DNA of 64,000 nucleotides from Comamonadaceae bacterium (GTDB lineage Bacteria > Pseudomonadota > Gammaproteobacteria > Burkholderiales > Burkholderiaceae_C): assembly GCA_027486255.1 (NCBI GenBank), contig JAIXPL010000043.1:1-64000 (forward strand). The letters are read 5' to 3'. Position numbers and translations under genes: made by a program. The notes below the pieces were generated by a model, which saw only the letters and a program-made list of their open reading frames with translations, searched no databases and was not told where the DNA came from. Of this stretch, positions 44,901 to 51,602 are shown one piece after another. The number at the start of each line of letters is the position of its first letter. Position 1 is the first letter of the stretch.

Positions 44901-47160
44901 AGCCGTCCAACTGAGTGCAAGACAGGATCTTCAAATCAGTGCGGGTCAGACGGTAAATCTGCAATCCGGACGCGCCGAGGAAAGCCAGACGGAAAACCAG
45001 ATCACGGTCAGAAGATTCTTTGGCATGGCGCTGACCAACAGTTCGCAAGCCACATCGCAAAACAGCTCTGAGGTGCAGGCACGTCTAAAAGGCCAAAATG
45101 TGATGGTTCAATCCGGTCAATATATTGCCCTGCAAAGCGTCAACATTCAGGGACAGGACATCGCCTTAAGGGCAGACAACAGCCTTTCCATTGACAGCGA
45201 TCAAAGCCAAAGCCACAGCCGGGCCGGGAGCGATGTAAGGCAAAGCGTGCAAACACAGCGGAGCCAACTCAATGCCTTGGGGGACGTTGTTCTGTATGGT
45301 CAAAGAGAAGTTCAAGTCAATGCCACCGATGTGAATGCCGCAGGCAAGGTGGCGCTGATCAGCCAGGGTAATGTGTCCCTGGGCTTTAACACAGACACCG
45401 AGCAGTACAACCGCACCACCAGCAGCACCAGCCGAAGCTGGTACGGCAAGAAGACCACGACCGTCAGCCAACACGAAACGGTTGACAAGACCGCTGAAGT
45501 GACCCATTTGAGCGGCGCTCAGTTGCAAGTACTAGGCCAAAACGTCACGAGCCAAGGCGCGCAGCTGCAAGGCCAGCAATTGGTGCAGGTCGAAGGGGTA
45601 GATAAAACCGCGCTGTATGCGGTCAATGAAGAACACATTGCCAAGACCAACAGCCTGCGCAGCAGCAGTTGGATGGGTTTTTCTGTGGGCAAGAGCGAAA
45701 GCCAAGATGCGAGCCTCAAGAGCCAAGCCCTGGGCACCCAGCTGAGCTCCACCCAAGCCATCCGCCTGGGCGTGGGCAGCGTCACAGACGTGCAAGGTGC
45801 CTTGCTCAAAGCGTCCAAGGTGGACGTGGTGCGCAGCCAGGGCGCAGACACCAGCCAGCCTGGGCAGCTGATTTTGGGCGCGGCCGTCTACACCACTGAA
45901 ACCCGCCATACCGAGAAAACCACCGCCGCCGGCGTCTGGCAAAAGCAGTCGGGCCAGGGCAGCACCACGCAAACGGCCCAGCAGACGCAGGTCAACGGCC
46001 AGCTGAAGGTGGCCAGCACCGTAGAGGTGACGGCCCAGTTGGGCCTCAAACCCGGGCAAAGCAGTACCGAACAAATGCAAGTGCTCAGCCAGCAGCCGGG
46101 CCTCTCCTACCTAAAGGACCTGCAGGCCAACCCCAAGGTCAACTGGAGCCAGCTGCAGCTGGCCCAGGATCAGTGGCAGTACAGCCAACAAGGCCTCACA
46201 CCCGCGGGGGCAGCGCTCTTGAGCATTGCCATCGCGGCCTACACCGGTGGTATGGGTTCAGGGTTGATGGGCAGCACCACCGCCACGGCCACGGGCACGG
46301 CCACCACCTTGGGCGGCACGGCCTTGGCCAGCACCACGGCCGCCACCGCGACCACGGCGGCGGTGACCACCTACACCGCGGCCGGCGCAGCGCTCAACGC
46401 AGGCTTTAGCGCCCTGGCCGTGCAAGCTGGGGTGGCCCTGGTCAACAACGGCGGGGACATTGGCAAGACGCTCCAGGCCTTGGGCAGCAGCGAGAGCATC
46501 AAGAACATCTTGATTGCCATGGGCAGTGCCGGTTTGGGAACGGTCGTTGCGGGGCAAGGCATCAGCGCAGTTGCGGCACAAACGGCGGCAGGTTGTGCAG
46601 CCGGTGCGGTAAGTGGTGTGGGGTGCGAGCAAGGTGCCAAGACGGCTGCTGTTCTAAGTGGCGCAGGGGAAGCCTATCAGGCTCTAGTTGGCTATGGTGC
46701 TAATGCGGGGCCGGGGGAAAATAGAAATGGTACTAAATTAGATGGGACATCTACCGGCAATGCCAGTTATGAGCCAATTCGTGTTGGTCCAAATTTTGGG
46801 CAACAGCAAGTCGCTGATCGCGGTATGAACGTGATTGGATTTAACGAGCCTGGGTCATGGGGTTCACAGGGCGGCACGTTAAGTCGTGCATTAAATCGGA
46901 TTCCAACCATTAATGCTACGGCCGGATTGCACGACTATATCTTCAATGCCCAATGGCTGGAACAAACGTCTTTTAACAATGTTTGGACGATGCCTGTTTC
47001 TGCCGCGGCTTCAATCCCAGCAACTCTTAATAATCCAAACATTTCATGGGTGATGCAATCAAAAAATTTTAATTCAATCAAGGTGCCGGCTATGCAAAGT
47101 GTTATTCGCATCAACACAAATACCTTAAAGACCAATGCATTCGCCGGGGAAGAGAAATGA
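38983..47160 (+). CDS. cdiA: CdiA: contact-dependent inhibition filament with C-terminal toxin
   Basis: The 2,725-residue protein opens with an extended signal region (MNKQSHRLVFNETRGSLMAVAE, then a hydrophobic segment ending GAGAQA). The two-partner secretion domain follows (NPSGISINGGGFINAAGV near 197), then a long filament of filamentous-haemagglutinin repeats (NN.. AGQ.. alternations, about 330-1,350) and a second repeat region with the MNLRPGISLT motif near 1,718. Ala/Gly-rich hydrophobic segments (about 2,405-2,560) come next. The final 155 residues, from about 2,570 (GPGENRNGT), are AT-rich in DNA and form the toxin: NVIGFNEPGSW, GTLSRALNRIP, AGLHDYIFNA, VWTMPVSAAASIPATLNNP. No VENN motif and no nuclease motif are seen. 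The activity is unknown; the lipoprotein immunity partner suggests a periplasmic or membrane target. Confidence 0.92.
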   Translation: MNKQSHRLVFNETRGSLMAVAETASAHGKAGSGECAGSGTRTGMRTRRSFRCERMAYKLFGPSLLVSAVSMANGLLGAGAQAQTVATTVIADPTGPATQRPNVFNTGNGVVQVDIRAPSAGGVSRNSYSQFDVGQRGVILNNSRTNAQTQLGGWISGNPWLATGSARVILNEVNSSNPSYLQGYVEVAGQRANVIIANPSGISINGGGFINAAGVTLTTGTPVLNNGNLESFRVQRGSIHIEGQGLDTRSADYTAILSRAVQVNAGLWASRLQVVTGANEVDARNLESDASVQTQSINATGSPPAYAIDVGQLGGMYAGKIMLIGTEAGLGVRNAGAVQASSGALTLTQEGWLSNSGLLQATGGDIQIQSRGALTQSGRVYSNQSVQFSSQTSQSHSGTTAALGHLTLQATGAHTDGSAAHIQASKGAVWAAGLQADGHLTGQQDVTAQAAGPIQMSGQVLATGTLSLQGTSLDVSHSIQQATNLHLQASLGEIHAAGSQLQATEQLRVHTPQRLTTDGAKIQAGTLAINAHSLSNVAGQIVQTGTTDQTIDLQGSLNNSAGLIQTSAHKLSISAQSVDNTAGQLLHAGSGTFSLTSQGQLLNTSQSNSQAAVVDGARIVSVGTMTLQSGTLNNSGEITADQDLNTSASSLNNTGMLYAAGSQILTTGGTLTNSGTIAAAQDLHIGAASLAATGNSVLAAGMAADGKLTGTGALSVSTTGALQSAGQALATGNVTLSSSTLDLSNSTTGSTAGQVSLIASSGDILTKGAQVSTPGLLAVTANNLASQKLDNTSGQLSGQQLRIQVGQVDNSQGLIAQTGTGAQAAQIQTAGSINNSAGRILANAQDLALEVGGSLINMDGQIDHAGAGTFTLSTEATDNSRGKLRGNAGLVITATGDINNTQGLVAAQTLSASVAGWDNSQGQLISTQGDMALGTHQNGINNRQGLIQSAQDLRLTAQGAANNLHNSQGKIVAGRDATLTSGALDNRAGLIGAQSSLSITSTGLVNNAANHNQSSQIYSGSDLTLHATGLDNTASQLLAVRNANLNIGSGSLINTRGLVRVGQSLTLEAASVDNTATRSFHSDGVPQAMGLEGNTVAITANNLHNTQGAVRAVQDLRVYSDGQLTNDQGELSAGRNLLISSAQASAPTLRVSNQAGQIVADQSVSVSTGSLSGTGTIASMGDVSLSLQADHTLAGTLQAGGHLSLSATGQITNPISVQAGKNLSVSAQNLNNLVSGELLSGQTTHLRIANTLNNRGLIDGADSRIEAATLNNLGTGRLYGDRVAIAASTLLNQEENLAGVTAAATIAGRERVDLGVQSLTNREGALIYSANDLAIGGALDGDWRTSGTAQVINNQSATLEAAQNLNLQANTIRNTNEHFASEVRQTSQASITEYQGAGATRRYKPGDPGVYTFVNESLHLNTPEGHYEQWTQYDYTRIVNESVVTQSAPGKILAGGGITLIANTVLNDKSQIVAGGTLSVQAASLNNVQAQGIKTNTDTGTATSYWRVKRKGTDSTGSSSTEYTPAPVQETTTLSVTRFEQNTASASTVSAPTASTLASVQAKAGFAGGSVAAANQAVSLSTVPGGQAESAQTSSTPQGTAAQISARQTPVRTITPSLQLPNTSLFNIQPEAQARYLIETDPQFTNNKIWLGSDHMTAQLQFDPSTTQKRLGDGFYEQKLVREQVLALTGQRFLGDYRSDDAQYMALMNAGLTQAKAMNLRPGISLTSAQVAQLTSDMVWLVAQEVTLANGTKQSVLVPQVYVRVQPGDLESSGALLAGQDVQLKLTGEATNSGTIAGRNLVQINAQSIQNLGGRMRADTLVLQAQEDINNVGGQLQAQSAALLSAGRDINLTTTTQSSANQTRANRFSQTGIDRVAGLYVTGPAGVLLANAGRDLNLTAAQVSNAGTGNTQLTAGNKLNLAALSTGRSETVVTGAGTRQVTTRSRSQSSDVGTQITAQGDVSLNASKDITGTAVQLSARQDLQISAGQTVNLQSGRAEESQTENQITVRRFFGMALTNSSQATSQNSSEVQARLKGQNVMVQSGQYIALQSVNIQGQDIALRADNSLSIDSDQSQSHSRAGSDVRQSVQTQRSQLNALGDVVLYGQREVQVNATDVNAAGKVALISQGNVSLGFNTDTEQYNRTTSSTSRSWYGKKTTTVSQHETVDKTAEVTHLSGAQLQVLGQNVTSQGAQLQGQQLVQVEGVDKTALYAVNEEHIAKTNSLRSSSWMGFSVGKSESQDASLKSQALGTQLSSTQAIRLGVGSVTDVQGALLKASKVDVVRSQGADTSQPGQLILGAAVYTTETRHTEKTTAAGVWQKQSGQGSTTQTAQQTQVNGQLKVASTVEVTAQLGLKPGQSSTEQMQVLSQQPGLSYLKDLQANPKVNWSQLQLAQDQWQYSQQGLTPAGAALLSIAIAAYTGGMGSGLMGSTTATATGTATTLGGTALASTTAATATTAAVTTYTAAGAALNAGFSALAVQAGVALVNNGGDIGKTLQALGSSESIKNILIAMGSAGLGTVVAGQGISAVAAQTAAGCAAGAVSGVGCEQGAKTAAVLSGAGEAYQALVGYGANAGPGENRNGTKLDGTSTGNASYEPIRVGPNFGQQQVADRGMNVIGFNEPGSWGSQGGTLSRALNRIPTINATAGLHDYIFNAQWLEQTSFNNVWTMPVSAAASIPATLNNPNISWVMQSKNFNSIKVPAMQSVIRINTNTLKTNAFAGEEK

Positions 47161-47495
47161 AAATTTCAATTTTGATTTTCATCTTTCTTTCATCAGGCTG
47201 TGCCAATCTAAACCCTAAAACACGACACCAGCATTGGCTTATAGAAATGGAGAGGCAGGTTGGCAAAAGTGTCTTTAATTGTGAAGGCAATGGAAGGTGT
47301 TTGAGGTATAGAGGAGACTCACTATTTCAAGGTGATAGCATTCTGAGCAATGGGAATAAAGAGGCTGCTTATTACATGCCTTATAGGAAATATCCTAAGT
47401 GCCGTTTTTTTTTCGAATACGAAAACAAATCAGGAATAATTATTCGTTACAGGTATGAAGAATCGGAACCTTTTGCTTGCGCAGTTGTATTGTGA
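47157..47495 (+). CDS. cdiI: CdiI: lipoprotein immunity protein
   Basis: The 112-residue protein overlaps the cdiA stop by ATGA, with a GGAAGA ribosome site inside cdiA, the usual position for CDI immunity. It has a short lipoprotein signal (MKISILIFIFLSSGC, Cys15), so the mature protein is periplasmic. Four cysteines (NCEGNGRC, YPKCRFFF, PFACAVV) are shared with the second immunity protein at 47876-48274 and could form two disulfides. GNKEA, FFEYE and YEES segments are also shared. Codon use is AT-rich and foreign-looking. Confidence 0.82.
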   Translation: MKISILIFIFLSSGCANLNPKTRHQHWLIEMERQVGKSVFNCEGNGRCLRYRGDSLFQGDSILSNGNKEAAYYMPYRKYPKCRFFFEYENKSGIIIRYRYEESEPFACAVVL

Positions 47496-47520
47496 AAAGC
47501 ACGAAACCTACGGTTAGTAA

Positions 47521-47879
47521 CTCCTAACAGACCAAGGCATAAATATCATCAGCTTGAAAAAGCCAGGCTCATGGCTCTCACAGGGCGGGACATTGAGTCG
47601 CACGCTTAACCAGATTCCGTTTGTCAACGCCACTGCAGGTCTGCTGACTACATCTTTAACGCCAATCGAGAGTTGAACTTCACACTCTGGAACGTGCCGA
47701 CGATGCTGCCAGCCGCCATAGTGTCCATACCCGCAGCGCTGAATAATCCAAACATTTATTGGTTGACGCAGCTGAAGCAGCCGACAACTGGGACGAGCCC
47801 GCTTTTGCCATCCAGTGTCATTCGCATTGCCAACCCGACGCCGCAGACATCAGCCAATTCCGAGCAGGGAAAGAAATGA
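47521..47879 (+). pseudogene. displaced CdiA-CT toxin module with a one-base deletion
   Basis: From the codon after two stops, this reads DQGINIISLKKPGSWLSQGG, TLSRTLNQIPFVNATAGL, then shifts frame and continues DYIFNANRELNFTLWNVPTM, LPAAIVSIPAALNNPNIYW to a stop at 47879. It aligns end to end with the last ~120 residues of CdiA. The frame break is at 47644-47645, where CdiA has the His codon of LHDYIFNA; a single missing base explains it. It has no start codon of its own, as usual for displaced CDI toxin modules. The immunity start overlaps its stop. Confidence 0.88.
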
Positions 47880-48274
47880 CTGAAATATTGAAATCCGTCG
47901 GACGCTGGCTTGCCCTCAATTGCCTTGTAGCGTTGCTATGTGCTTGTTATTCCCTTGCGGGGCTGGATATGAGCGTTGAAGGGAGGCACAAGATGTGGAT
48001 TGAAGATAAGCAAAATTTAATTGGACAAAGCGTATACGGATGTCCTTATTGGTATTGCATTGATCATCAAAGGTTTGACTTATTCCTCGGAGAATCCGAC
48101 TTGATTAATGGCAACAAGGAGCGGGGCTATCGCTACGGTAGGTTTGATGCAAATAATCTCAAACTATTTCCACAATGCCACTACTTCTACGAATACAACG
48201 TCAAAACTGGCGTGATTGTGAGTTTTCGTTTCGAGGAATCTAAGCGCTTTGCATGTCGCATCTCTGGGGCCTGA
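47876..48274 (+). CDS. second CDI immunity lipoprotein
   Basis: The 132-residue paralogue of the preceding immunity protein has a signal with LVALLCAC as lipobox and the same four-cysteine frame (YGCPYWYC, FPQCHYFYEY, RFACRIS), plus the shared ESDLINGNKE and FRFEES segments. Its ATG overlaps the stop of the displaced toxin module with GGGAAAG upstream, the same layout as cdiA/cdiI. Although its toxin partner is frameshifted, the gene is intact, as expected if it still protects against sister cells with that toxin. Confidence 0.82.
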   Translation: MTEILKSVGRWLALNCLVALLCACYSLAGLDMSVEGRHKMWIEDKQNLIGQSVYGCPYWYCIDHQRFDLFLGESDLINGNKERGYRYGRFDANNLKLFPQCHYFYEYNVKTGVIVSFRFEESKRFACRISGA

Positions 48275-48284
48275 AGAGAACGTC

Positions 48285-48731
48285 ATGCACAGCGCAGGCA
48301 ACGAGGATGCGCGCAAGGCGCTGCAAGCCGGTGCTCTGTACGGCCGCAGCTATGACAACTTAAGCTTTTTCTCGCTGGGCTCACCCGTCAGCAGCAGCGT
48401 CATGCAGCAAAGCGTGATCGGCGCAGGGGCTAATTACCTCGGACAGGTCAATGATTGGCGCGATCCGGTGACGTACGGCAAACTGTTCCTGTCTAGCTTG
48501 GTAGCCAGTGGTTCGGTTGGTGCGATTGGTGCGGGTCAATCCGTATTAGCGGGATCTGCGGCAGGCCCTTGGGGATGGATGGCCATAGGAGGCGGAACTG
48601 CAATTTCCGGATTGCTTGGCGCTGGCAAGTACGGCGTTCAAACCTACCACCCGCTGCAGCAATACCTTGCGAAGCCACAAGCACGATCGATCATGTTCGA
48701 CTGGCTTAAGAACAATCCGCCGGGTAAGTGA
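48285..48731 (+). CDS. orphan cdiA-like C-terminal fragment
   Basis: The 148-residue product (MHSAGNEDARKALQAGALYG..., SPVSSSVMQQSVIGAGANYLGQVND, a Gly/Ala-rich hydrophobic core near 90-110, and SIMFDWLKNN at the end) resembles the region just before or within toxins of haemagglutinin-type CdiA proteins. It follows the second immunity gene by 10 bp and returns to high GC. No partner immunity gene follows. It may be a remnant or a third toxin tip; function unassigned. Confidence 0.5.
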   Translation: MHSAGNEDARKALQAGALYGRSYDNLSFFSLGSPVSSSVMQQSVIGAGANYLGQVNDWRDPVTYGKLFLSSLVASGSVGAIGAGQSVLAGSAAGPWGWMAIGGGTAISGLLGAGKYGVQTYHPLQQYLAKPQARSIMFDWLKNNPPGK

Positions 48732-48796
48732 GCGAGATCCATGAACCACGCAGCCATCAATGGCCTGGCCGGTTGCGTCATCACCCAAGAGGTGTG

Positions 48797-48859
48797 ATTG
48801 GCAGCACCGGCAAGGTGCTGAACCTGCGGCCGGGCATTGCGCTTAGCCCTGAATCCTGA
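48797..48859 (+). pseudogene. cdiA filament fragment (LNLRPGIALS)
   Basis: In frame, this encodes IGSTGKVLNLRPGIALSPES and stop. It matches the AMNLRPGISLTSAQ block inside cdiA (around residue 1,718), so it is a scrap of a second cdiA-like gene. Its end overlaps the last codons of folK on the other strand, marking the edge of the locus. The 48732-48796 stretch before it holds nothing I recognise. Confidence 0.65.
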
Positions 48860-49313
48860 GCCGCTTCGCGTCCTGCCCGGTCAGGGCTGGAAGGGCAAGC
48901 GTCTGCACCATTGCGGGCGCTAGTTCCCGTAAGGGCTCCAACACAAACGCACGCTCATACATGCGGGGGTGCGGCACGGTCAGCTGCGGTGAATCGATGC
49001 GCGCATCACCATAAAGCAGCAAGTCAAGGTCCAAGGTACGCGGCGCGTTGCGGTAAGGCCGCTCGCGTCCGGCAAGAGCTTCCAAGACTTGCAGAGCGCG
49101 CAGCAGGTCTGGGGCAGTCAGCTCGGTGTGCAGTTCGGCCACCGCGTTAAAGAAATCGGGGCTGCCCGGTGGGCAGTCCACGGGGGCCGTCTTGTAGAGG
49201 CTGGAACTCAGCACGGTGCTTGTAGCGGGTAACGCACGGAGCGCCTCCAGCGCCCAGGCCAGCGTGGCCGGGGCATCGCCGAGGTTGGCGCCCAGGCCGA
49301 CGAAAGCGCGCAC
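48843..49313 (-). CDS. folK: 2-amino-4-hydroxy-6-hydroxymethyldihydropteridine pyrophosphokinase
   Basis: The 156-residue enzyme (E. coli: 159) shows FVGLGANLGD, SSLYKTAPV, the signature RPYRNAPRTLDLDLLLYG and VPHPRMYERAFVLEPL. It phosphorylates the pterin precursor of folate using ATP. The start is uncertain: GTG at 49313 gives the family-like VRAFVGLGANLG, while GTG at 49361 would overlap the pcnB end. It follows pcnB in a minus-strand run. Its final residues overlap cdiA debris. Confidence 0.9.
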   Translation of the reverse strand: MRAFVGLGANLGDAPATLAWALEALRALPATSTVLSSSLYKTAPVDCPPGSPDFFNAVAELHTELTAPDLLRALQVLEALAGRERPYRNAPRTLDLDLLLYGDARIDSPQLTVPHPRMYERAFVLEPLRELAPAMVQTLALPALTGQDAKRLRIQG

Positions 49314-49347
49314 CTCAGCAGGCGCACGGCGGCCTGGGTCTGGCGCC

Positions 49348-50922
49348 TCAGCCCTGACCACCGGCGTCGCCCGCCGGGGCGCTGTCAGTACCGCCACCGC
49401 GCGGCTTGCGGCGGCGCCGGCGCTTGCGCGGGCCATCCCCATCGGTGGCTGCCTCAGAAGGTGCACCTTCCCCAGCGTTATCTGCTAGAGCCTCGCCCTC
49501 GGCGGCCTCGGGCTTACGGCGCACGCGGGTGCGGGCCGGGCGCTGGCCTTGTTCATGGCGCAGGGCGTCGACCATGTCCTGGCGGTCGGCGTCGCTGGCC
49601 AGGGAGAAGCGCTCCCACCATTCGGCCAGGGCCACATCGACCTCGCCGGTCTGCGCGCGCAGGCGCAGAAAATCGAAACCGGCGCGAAAGCGCGGCTGCT
49701 CCACCAGGGTGAAGGGTGCGTTGCCAACACGCTTTTCAAAGCGTGGCTGCATCACCCAGATCTCGCGCATGTCGGTGCCCAGCTTGCCGCGGCCCGAGAC
49801 ATCGCCAATGCGCGAATCAAAGGCGGCATCAATGGCGTCATGCAAGGCCGGCATCACATGCTCGCCCTTGCCGCAGCGCTTGTCCCAGCCCTGGCGCACG
49901 TCGGGCCAGAGCACACAAGACAAGAGGAAGCTGGGCGCCACCGGCTTGCCCTCGCCCACGCGGCGGTCGGTGTCCTGCAGGGCCAGGCGCAGGAAGGGCT
50001 GGCCGGCGGTGGCCACGATCACGTCAAGCAGCGGGTAGATGCCTTTTTCCAGACCCATCTGCTTGAGCTGCTCGATGGTGGCCAGGGCGTGGCCGGTCTG
50101 CAGCAGCTTGAGCATCTCGTCAAAGAGGCGCGACTGGGGCACGTCGGCCAGGAGGGCTTTCATCTGGCGGATGGGGCTGGCACTTTTGTCTTCAAGCTTG
50201 AAACCCAGGCCGCTGAGCTTGGCGGCAAAGCGCACGGCGCGGATGATGCGCACCGGGTCTTCACGGTAGCGGGTGGCGGGGTCGCCGATCATGCGCAGCA
50301 CGCGCTTTTTCACGTCGCGGATGCCCTGGTGGTAGTCGACCACGATCTGTGTCTCGGGGTCGTAGTACATGGCGTTGATGGTGAAGTCGCGGCGGGCCGC
50401 GTCGTGCTCCATGGAGCCCCAGACGTTGTCGCGCAGCACGCGACCGGAGGCGTCTACCGCGTGCTTCATACCGGAGAGTTCGCCCTTGCTGGTGCGCTCA
50501 TTGCCGCCAACCTGCTCGGCCTGCGCGCTGTCGAGGTGGGCACGGAAGGTAGAGACCTCGATCACCTCATGCTCGCGGCCGCGGCCATAAATCACATGCA
50601 CGATGCGAAAGCGCCGCCCGATGATGAAGGCGCGGCGAAACAGGTTCTTCACCTGCTCGGGCGTGGCGTTGGTGGCCACGTCGAAGTCTTTGGGCCGCAG
50701 GCCCACCAGCAGGTCGCGCACGGCGCCGCCCACGATGTAGGCCTCAAAGCCGGCGTCCTTGAGGGTGTGCACCACGTCGATGGCGCGGTCGTCCACCAGC
50801 GAGCGGTCGATGCCGTGCTCGGCCTGGCCGACCTCCACGCGCTTGCCGTAGGGCGACTTGGAGCCGCGGCTGCCGGTGCTGCCGGACTTGCCCAGCAATT
50901 TATCGATGAGTGTCTTGATCAT
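49348..50922 (-). CDS. pcnB: poly(A) polymerase I
   Basis: The 524-residue protein has the class II nucleotidyltransferase site YIVGGAVRDLLVGLRPKDFDVATNATP, then FRIVHVIYGRG, RRDFTINAMYY and RYREDPVRIIRAVRFAAKL. A C-terminal basic tail (RKRRRRRKPRGGG) binds RNA. It adds A tails that speed RNA decay. The ATG at 50922 overlaps the HAD phosphatase stop (ATGA). Arg/Pro-rich extensions are common in betaproteobacterial PcnB; the active-site and neck regions look intact. A CCA-adding enzyme is less likely given the tail and size. Confidence 0.93.
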   Translation of the reverse strand: MIKTLIDKLLGKSGSTGSRGSKSPYGKRVEVGQAEHGIDRSLVDDRAIDVVHTLKDAGFEAYIVGGAVRDLLVGLRPKDFDVATNATPEQVKNLFRRAFIIGRRFRIVHVIYGRGREHEVIEVSTFRAHLDSAQAEQVGGNERTSKGELSGMKHAVDASGRVLRDNVWGSMEHDAARRDFTINAMYYDPETQIVVDYHQGIRDVKKRVLRMIGDPATRYREDPVRIIRAVRFAAKLSGLGFKLEDKSASPIRQMKALLADVPQSRLFDEMLKLLQTGHALATIEQLKQMGLEKGIYPLLDVIVATAGQPFLRLALQDTDRRVGEGKPVAPSFLLSCVLWPDVRQGWDKRCGKGEHVMPALHDAIDAAFDSRIGDVSGRGKLGTDMREIWVMQPRFEKRVGNAPFTLVEQPRFRAGFDFLRLRAQTGEVDVALAEWWERFSLASDADRQDMVDALRHEQGQRPARTRVRRKPEAAEGEALADNAGEGAPSEAATDGDGPRKRRRRRKPRGGGTDSAPAGDAGGQG

Positions 50923-51602
50923 GGGGATTCGGGAAACAGGTCCAGGATGCGCCAGCCCCGCTCCTGCGCCAGGGCGCGCAGTTTGGGGTCGGGGTTGGTG
51001 GCCACCGGGTACGTGACTTTTTCTAAAAGGGCCAGGTCGTTCATCGAGTCGGTATAGAAGGTGCTCTCGACATCGACCCAGTCCAGGCTGCGGGCGGCCA
51101 GCCACTCGTTCATGCGCTTGACCTTGCCGTGGCGGGCCGAGGGCGTGCCCACGATCTCGCCAGTGACGCGGCCATCGGCCAGGCGCTCCAGCTGAACGGC
51201 GATGAGTTCACTCACACCAAAGCGCGCGGCGATCGGGCGGGTGACGAAGTCGTTGGTGGCGGTGACGATAAGCACCTCATGGCCTGCGCCCTGGTGCTGG
51301 CGCACCAGGTCCAGCGCCTGGGGCTTGAGCGCCGGGTGGATGACTTGGGCCATGAACTGCGCATGCGCGGCCTCGGCCTTGGCGGGGCCCTGCTCGCGGA
51401 TGGCCTGGGTGGCAAAGCGCACGTAGTCATGAATGTCCAGGGTGCCGGCGCGGTAATGCTCGAAGTACTCGGCGTTGCGGCGCTTGAACTCGGTGGCATC
51501 GCACCAGCCCAGGCGGATGGTGAACTCACCCCACTCGTAATCGGAGTCGAGCGGTAGCAGGGTGTGGTCCAGGTCAAAGAGGGCCAGGTGGGGCTTGGTC
51601 AT
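50919..51602 (-). CDS. HAD-IB family hydrolase (SerB-like phosphatase)
   Basis: The 227-residue protein has the HAD motifs: motif I FDLDHTLLPLDSD with the nucleophile Asp, motif II IVTATN, a conserved Lys in RHGKVKRM, and motif IV YTDSMNDLALL. HAD-IB members dephosphorylate phosphoserine, histidinol phosphate or similar; the substrate is not evident. It lies between hda and pcnB with 4-bp overlaps on both sides. Confidence 0.9.
   Translation of the reverse strand: MTKPHLALFDLDHTLLPLDSDYEWGEFTIRLGWCDATEFKRRNAEYFEHYRAGTLDIHDYVRFATQAIREQGPAKAEAAHAQFMAQVIHPALKPQALDLVRQHQGAGHEVLIVTATNDFVTRPIAARFGVSELIAVQLERLADGRVTGEIVGTPSARHGKVKRMNEWLAARSLDWVDVESTFYTDSMNDLALLEKVTYPVATNPDPKLRALAQERGWRILDLFPESP

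Noticed and set aside
46690-47160. Nuclease toxin at the CdiA tip
   Set aside because: I found no HNH, EndoU, Ntox or RNase-type motif, and a periplasmic lipoprotein immunity does not fit a cytoplasmic nuclease.
49314-49466. Longer folK starting at 49466
   Set aside because: The extra 51 residues overlap the Arg-rich pcnB end in another frame and do not resemble any FolK N-terminus.
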